Position numbers and translations under genes: made by a program
The notes under the pieces: model-generated
Databases searched by the model: none
What the model saw: only the letters and a program-made list of their open reading frames with translations
Told to the model about the DNA's origin: nothing
Origin: an uncultured Lysobacterales bacterium
GTDB lineage: Bacteria; Pseudomonadota; Gammaproteobacteria; Xanthomonadales; SZUA-36
Reading direction: 5' to 3'
Assembly (NCBI GenBank): GCA_937974465.1
Contig: CALJWY010000259.1
Location: 1 to 6,884 of the forward strand
DNA: 6,884 bases
In this document: positions 4,746 to 6,884 of the stretch, piece by piece
How the letters are laid out: the number at the start of each line of letters is the position of its first letter
Numbering within the stretch: position 1 is the first letter of the stretch

Positions 4746-4964
4746 TTTGATGCTGGATGACCAGGTTATTTCGCGGGGACCTGGCGAGCGAATGGATCAC
4801 GGGGCAGCGAATGATGTGCTGTTGGGCTGTGAGCGATATCGCACTGGACGGCACTTGGTCTTGACCCTGTTGTCTATATACACAGACCCATCCATTTGGG
4901 TAAGTGGAGGAATAAAAACACAAAATTAGATAGTTTTAGAATGCAGCAAAAGGAGAATAGCACC

Positions 4965-5432
4965 ATGAAAAAAATTTTCCTGATCCCATTGTCTGGTTTG
5001 TTCTTTGTACTTGCTTCCTGCAATTTCGGCCCGAATTCAGGCCGTGGTTTCTCACTACCGGAAGGCAGCACCGATAAAGGTCGCGCAACCTTTGTCGAGC
5101 TTGAGTGCAATGCCTGTCATTCGATCGGTGATATCAAACGTGTTGCCGGGCTCGATGGCCCCGACATCAATATCAGGCTAGGCGGGCAAGTCACTGCCAT
5201 CAAGACCTACGGCGATTTGATGACATCGGTAATCAACCCCTCTTACAAAACAAACCGACGCTATGTTAACCAGAACTTTGTCACCGAGGATGGCGAATCG
5301 CATATGGTTATTGATAACGAAGCAATGTCTGTTCAGCAATTGGTTGACCTGGTCACTTACCTGGAAAGCAATTATCAATACACTCCCCCGACCCGGGGCG
5401 AATATGCAATTTATCCCGTGAAGGGCCAATAA
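4965..5432 (+). CDS. Monohaem cytochrome c lipoprotein
   Basis: The 155-residue protein starts with the lipoprotein signal MKKIFLIPLSGLFFVLASC; the lipobox LASC makes Cys19 the probable lipidated residue. The mature protein would be anchored on the periplasmic side of a membrane. The haem-binding motif CNACH is at 48-52, within KGRATFVELECNACHSIGD, the usual helix-1 context of class I cytochromes c. A methionine in SHMVIDNEAM is the likely distal haem ligand, and VQQLVDLVTYLES is the typical C-terminal helix that packs on helix 1. An electron-carrier role is inferred; partners are not in the window. The start is chosen because AAGGAG (4950-4955) lies 9 bases before ATG 4965 and a perfect lipoprotein signal follows at once. 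A longer frame open from 4896 would add 23 residues and spoil the signal. No clear promoter was found in the 238-base gap upstream. Confidence 0.94.
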   Translation: MKKIFLIPLSGLFFVLASCNFGPNSGRGFSLPEGSTDKGRATFVELECNACHSIGDIKRVAGLDGPDINIRLGGQVTAIKTYGDLMTSVINPSYKTNRRYVNQNFVTEDGESHMVIDNEAMSVQQLVDLVTYLESNYQYTPPTRGEYAIYPVKGQ

Positions 5433-5497
5433 GACAAAGGCAATAAAAATGGGCAAGAGGTTCAGCCCGGCGCCCCGCTCTCCCCTTATTCAATCGA

Positions 5498-5511
5498 GGG
5501 GCCGGATACAT
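5498..5511 (+). repeat. Partial copy of the left end of the REP-like element
   Basis: GGGGCCGGATACAT matches the left end of the element at 6108 (GGGGCCGGCTACAT) with one difference, then diverges. The palindromic part is missing. It lies 65 bases after the cytochrome gene. Confidence 0.45.
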
Positions 5512-5570
5512 TTTGTCCAGTCACTCATAAACGGGGTTTTATGAAGGGCCAGAGCCTGCAAAGTGGCAAA

Positions 5571-5589
5571 AACGACGAATGAGGTCGTT
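5571..5589. repeat. Short perfect inverted repeat
   Basis: AACGAC-GAATGAG-GTCGTT has 6-bp arms and a 7-base loop. Read on the minus strand it is followed by a short T-run (GTCGTTTTTG), like a terminator for leftward transcripts, but no minus-strand gene is seen that would need it. Confidence 0.4.
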
Positions 5590-5655
5590 AGCATTTGCGT
5601 CATCAGAATAATTGAGAAAGACTATCCGGCCGTTTCTCCTGAAAAACCTGACCTC

Positions 5656-5678
5656 ATATTATATAAATATAATATAAT
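5656..5678 (+). promoter_or_regulatory. AT-only palindrome overlapping the likely -10 of the thioredoxin gene
   Basis: ATATTATA (5656-5663) and TATAATAT (5668-5675) are perfect inverted arms around TAAA. Two overlapping TATAAT hexamers (5668-5673 and 5673-5678) match the sigma-70 -10 consensus exactly and sit about 30-40 bases upstream of the start codon. The -35 region is poor; CTGACC (5648-5653) is 19 bases before the second hexamer. The palindrome could be a regulator site or simply promoter melting sequence. Confidence 0.5.
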
Positions 5679-5708
5679 GCCGCATTCAAAATCTTAAGGA
5701 GAATAGTC

Positions 5709-6098
5709 GTGGCATACGTGGAACTGACCAAGGAGAACTTCGAAGAGGTCATAACAAATAACGACACAGTGGTCGTCGATTACTGGGCAGACTGGTGTGG
5801 TCCCTGTAAATCCTTTGGTCCAATTTTCGAAAAAGTATCGGAAGATTTTCCCAATGCCGTATTCGCCAAGGTAGATCCCGAAAAGGAACAGGAGATCGCC
5901 TCCTGGTTCAATATTCGCTCCATTCCCACGCTGATGATATTCCGCGAAAAGGTCATGGTCTTCTCGCAGCCGGGCGCATTACCCGAGGGTGCATTGCGTG
6001 ATGTTGTCAGCAAGGTAGAGAACCTGGACATGGTAGAAGTCCACAAGCAAGTGGCCGCGCAGCAGGCGGAAAAAGAGAAGCAGACTCCGCCAGCCTGA
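5709..6098 (+). CDS. Thioredoxin family protein
   Basis: The 129-residue protein is a thioredoxin: VVVDYWADWCGPCKSF carries the active-site WCGPCK (29-34), VDPEKEQEIASWFNIRSIPT holds the cis-proline at 73, and FSQPGALPEGAL matches the usual glycine turn before the last helix. There is no signal peptide, so it should reduce disulfides in the cytoplasm. It is about 20 residues longer than classical TrxA because of a charged tail (KQVAAQQAEKEKQTPPA). The start is GTG 5709, supported by AAGGAG (5696-5701) at 7 bases and by MAYVELTKENF aligning with the first strand of the fold. It has its own promoter-like region. I leave the gene symbol empty because bacteria often carry several thioredoxins and this form, with its tail, is not clearly the main TrxA. 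Confidence 0.96.
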   Translation: MAYVELTKENFEEVITNNDTVVVDYWADWCGPCKSFGPIFEKVSEDFPNAVFAKVDPEKEQEIASWFNIRSIPTLMIFREKVMVFSQPGALPEGALRDVVSKVENLDMVEVHKQVAAQQAEKEKQTPPA

Positions 6099-6103
6099 TC
6101 TAT

Positions 6104-6196
6104 AAAAGGGGCCGGCTACATCTATCCCTGCGGTTGATCGCCGCTGGGGTGCGGCTCCTGCGAGGGTGGAATCGGGGCCGGCTTTGCCGTCGGCCC
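6104..6196. repeat. REP-like element, copy 2
   Basis: AAAAGGGGCCGGCTACAT starts the element a few bases after the thioredoxin stop codon. The first hairpin is GCCGC-TGGGGT-GCGGC (6140-6155) within GATCGCCG...GCGGCTCCTGCGAGG, which read on the other strand resembles pseudomonad-type REP sequence. The second is GGGCCG (6175-6180) with CGGCCC (6191-6196), enclosing GC-TTT-GC. A further hairpin GGCCC-AAGT-GGGCC overlaps at 6192-6205. These structures could also stop or stabilise the thioredoxin transcript. Confidence 0.7.
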
Positions 6197-6326
6197 AAGT
6201 GGGCCTCTTGGCCAGTTTCACCGGTCTTATCCTCTGCCGCTGAGCGCTATGAACCCGGCCACGGGCTATGGCGCTTTGCGGGAATTCCATTTATTCTTAT
6301 ATTTCGGTCACTTGCGGGCTTGGTAT

Positions 6327-6884
6327 ATGGGCAGATTCATCAAGGACAACGCGGTACTTATTGCCGGTATTGTTTTGCCGGTCCTGCTAGTTGGTGGATT
6401 CATGATCCTCTCGCATATCCCGAAAGCCCTACTCGATCCACCCCGGTATGATTTTCTGCTGGCCGTCCACAACTATGATCAACAATTGCATCTTGGCTAT
6501 GACCTGTCGCTTGATGTGAGGGAGGGCCGGCTAACTGGCAAGGCTACACCCAGGGATGGCAATAATTACTCCAGCAATCATCGGACGAGTCTTTTCCGCT
6601 ACAAAGCGGATAGGGATATTTTCGAGGAGCTGGTTTTTGAGTTGCCTGAAAACCTAGATGAGTTGGAAAAGCCCAAGACCTTTCCGATTGCGGAAGTGCA
6701 GAACCTGGGTCTTGATAAGCGCTTGCAGTCGCCGGATGGATATACCTTCGAATATGTGGGCTACCGGGGTGGTGGTGGCTTGCTGGGTGCATTATTTGGC
6801 TCTGGGCGGCGCTACGAAAGCAGTTGTGTCCTGAAGAAGGAATCTGCCTATTTTGACCTGCCGGAACCCATGCCGAAAATGAAT
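6327..6884 (+). CDS. Membrane-anchored protein of unknown function, partial at right edge
   Basis: The frame is open for 186 codons from ATG 6327 to the end of the window, with no stop. It begins MGRFIKDNAVLIAGIVLPVL and continues VGGFMILSHIPKALLDPP, giving one membrane segment at about 9-29 with a positively charged N-terminus, so most of the protein would lie outside the cytoplasm. The soluble part includes YDFLLAVHNYDQQLHLGYDL, a basic stretch around residues 65-95 and YVGYRGGGGLLGALFGSGRR. I do not recognise a domain; similar single-pass proteins occur as hypotheticals in gammaproteobacteria. The start is uncertain: ATG 6249 is in frame and would add 26 residues, and neither start has a good ribosome binding site. 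ATG 6327 is preferred because the membrane anchor follows directly. The gene lies downstream of the thioredoxin gene but beyond a REP-like element. Confidence 0.78.
   Translation, partial: MGRFIKDNAVLIAGIVLPVLLVGGFMILSHIPKALLDPPRYDFLLAVHNYDQQLHLGYDLSLDVREGRLTGKATPRDGNNYSSNHRTSLFRYKADRDIFEELVFELPENLDELEKPKTFPIAEVQNLGLDKRLQSPDGYTFEYVGYRGGGGLLGALFGSGRRYESSCVLKKESAYFDLPEPMPKMN

Noticed and set aside
4855..4880. Promoter for the cytochrome gene (TTGGTC or TTGACC with TATATA)
   Set aside because: Spacings of 14 and 8 bases are unsuitable for sigma-70 promoters.
4741..4929. Plus-strand 62-codon open frame upstream of the cytochrome gene
   Set aside because: No ribosome binding site and no recognisable motif; it runs through what looks like the cytochrome leader.
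4896..4964. Upstream extension of the cytochrome c lipoprotein
   Set aside because: It would place 23 charged residues before a perfect lipoprotein signal; ATG 4965 has its own AAGGAG.
6134..6451. Plus-strand 105-codon open frame
   Set aside because: Its first part is the REP-like element and the rest overlaps the membrane-protein gene in another frame.
6544..6792. Minus-strand 82-codon open frame
   Set aside because: Antisense to the right-edge membrane-protein gene, which stays open for 186 codons.

Overview
The window looks like chromosomal DNA from a gammaproteobacterium, probably free-living or marine. This is inferred from the gene types: a three-helix/FlgO-like/TPR membrane protein of a kind that is abundant in that class, a DUF2237 protein, a cytochrome c lipoprotein, and short REP-like and GGGGTCAGAG intergenic repeats. 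No rRNA, tRNA, CRISPR array, transposase gene or phage gene is visible. The base composition is moderate, with AT-rich promoter regions.

Layout. (1) Bases 1-670, minus strand: a HigB/HigA-type toxin-antitoxin operon. The antitoxin runs off the left edge, and the toxin frame is broken by a one-base frameshift near its C-terminus. (2) Bases 660-1018: non-coding repeats (one copy of a 76-bp dispersed repeat and a 14-bp tandem repeat carrying GGGGTCA), an unexplained short open stretch, and a promoter. (3) Bases 1019-1501, plus strand: a CarD/CdnL-family RNA polymerase-binding regulator whose only well-placed start codon is ATT. (4) Bases 1540-1911, minus strand: a DUF2237 protein, convergent with the CarD gene. 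(5) Bases 1941-1998: GGGGTCAGAG-type motifs forming a hairpin. (6) Bases 2031-3842, minus strand: a large membrane protein with an FlgO-like domain and TPR repeats. (7) Bases 3852-4432: a 580-bp gene-free stretch packed with repeats (REP-like element, ATTCCGGA hairpin with decamer repeats, second copy of the 76-bp repeat, long inverted repeat). (8) Bases 4433-6098, plus strand: a 97-residue conserved-looking protein, a monohaem cytochrome c lipoprotein and a thioredoxin, each with a good ribosome binding site. They are separated by gaps of 238 and 276 bp, so they are neighbours rather than a tight operon. (9) Bases 6104-6196: a second REP-like element, followed by the 5' part of a gene for a membrane-anchored protein that leaves the right edge.

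The genes do not form one obvious pathway. The cytochrome and thioredoxin share a redox theme, but one acts outside the cytoplasmic membrane and the other in the cytoplasm. I see no convincing new defence or mobile system. The observations most worth checking are the ATT start of the CarD-family gene, the frameshifted toxin, and the families of dispersed repeats that sit between almost all the genes.
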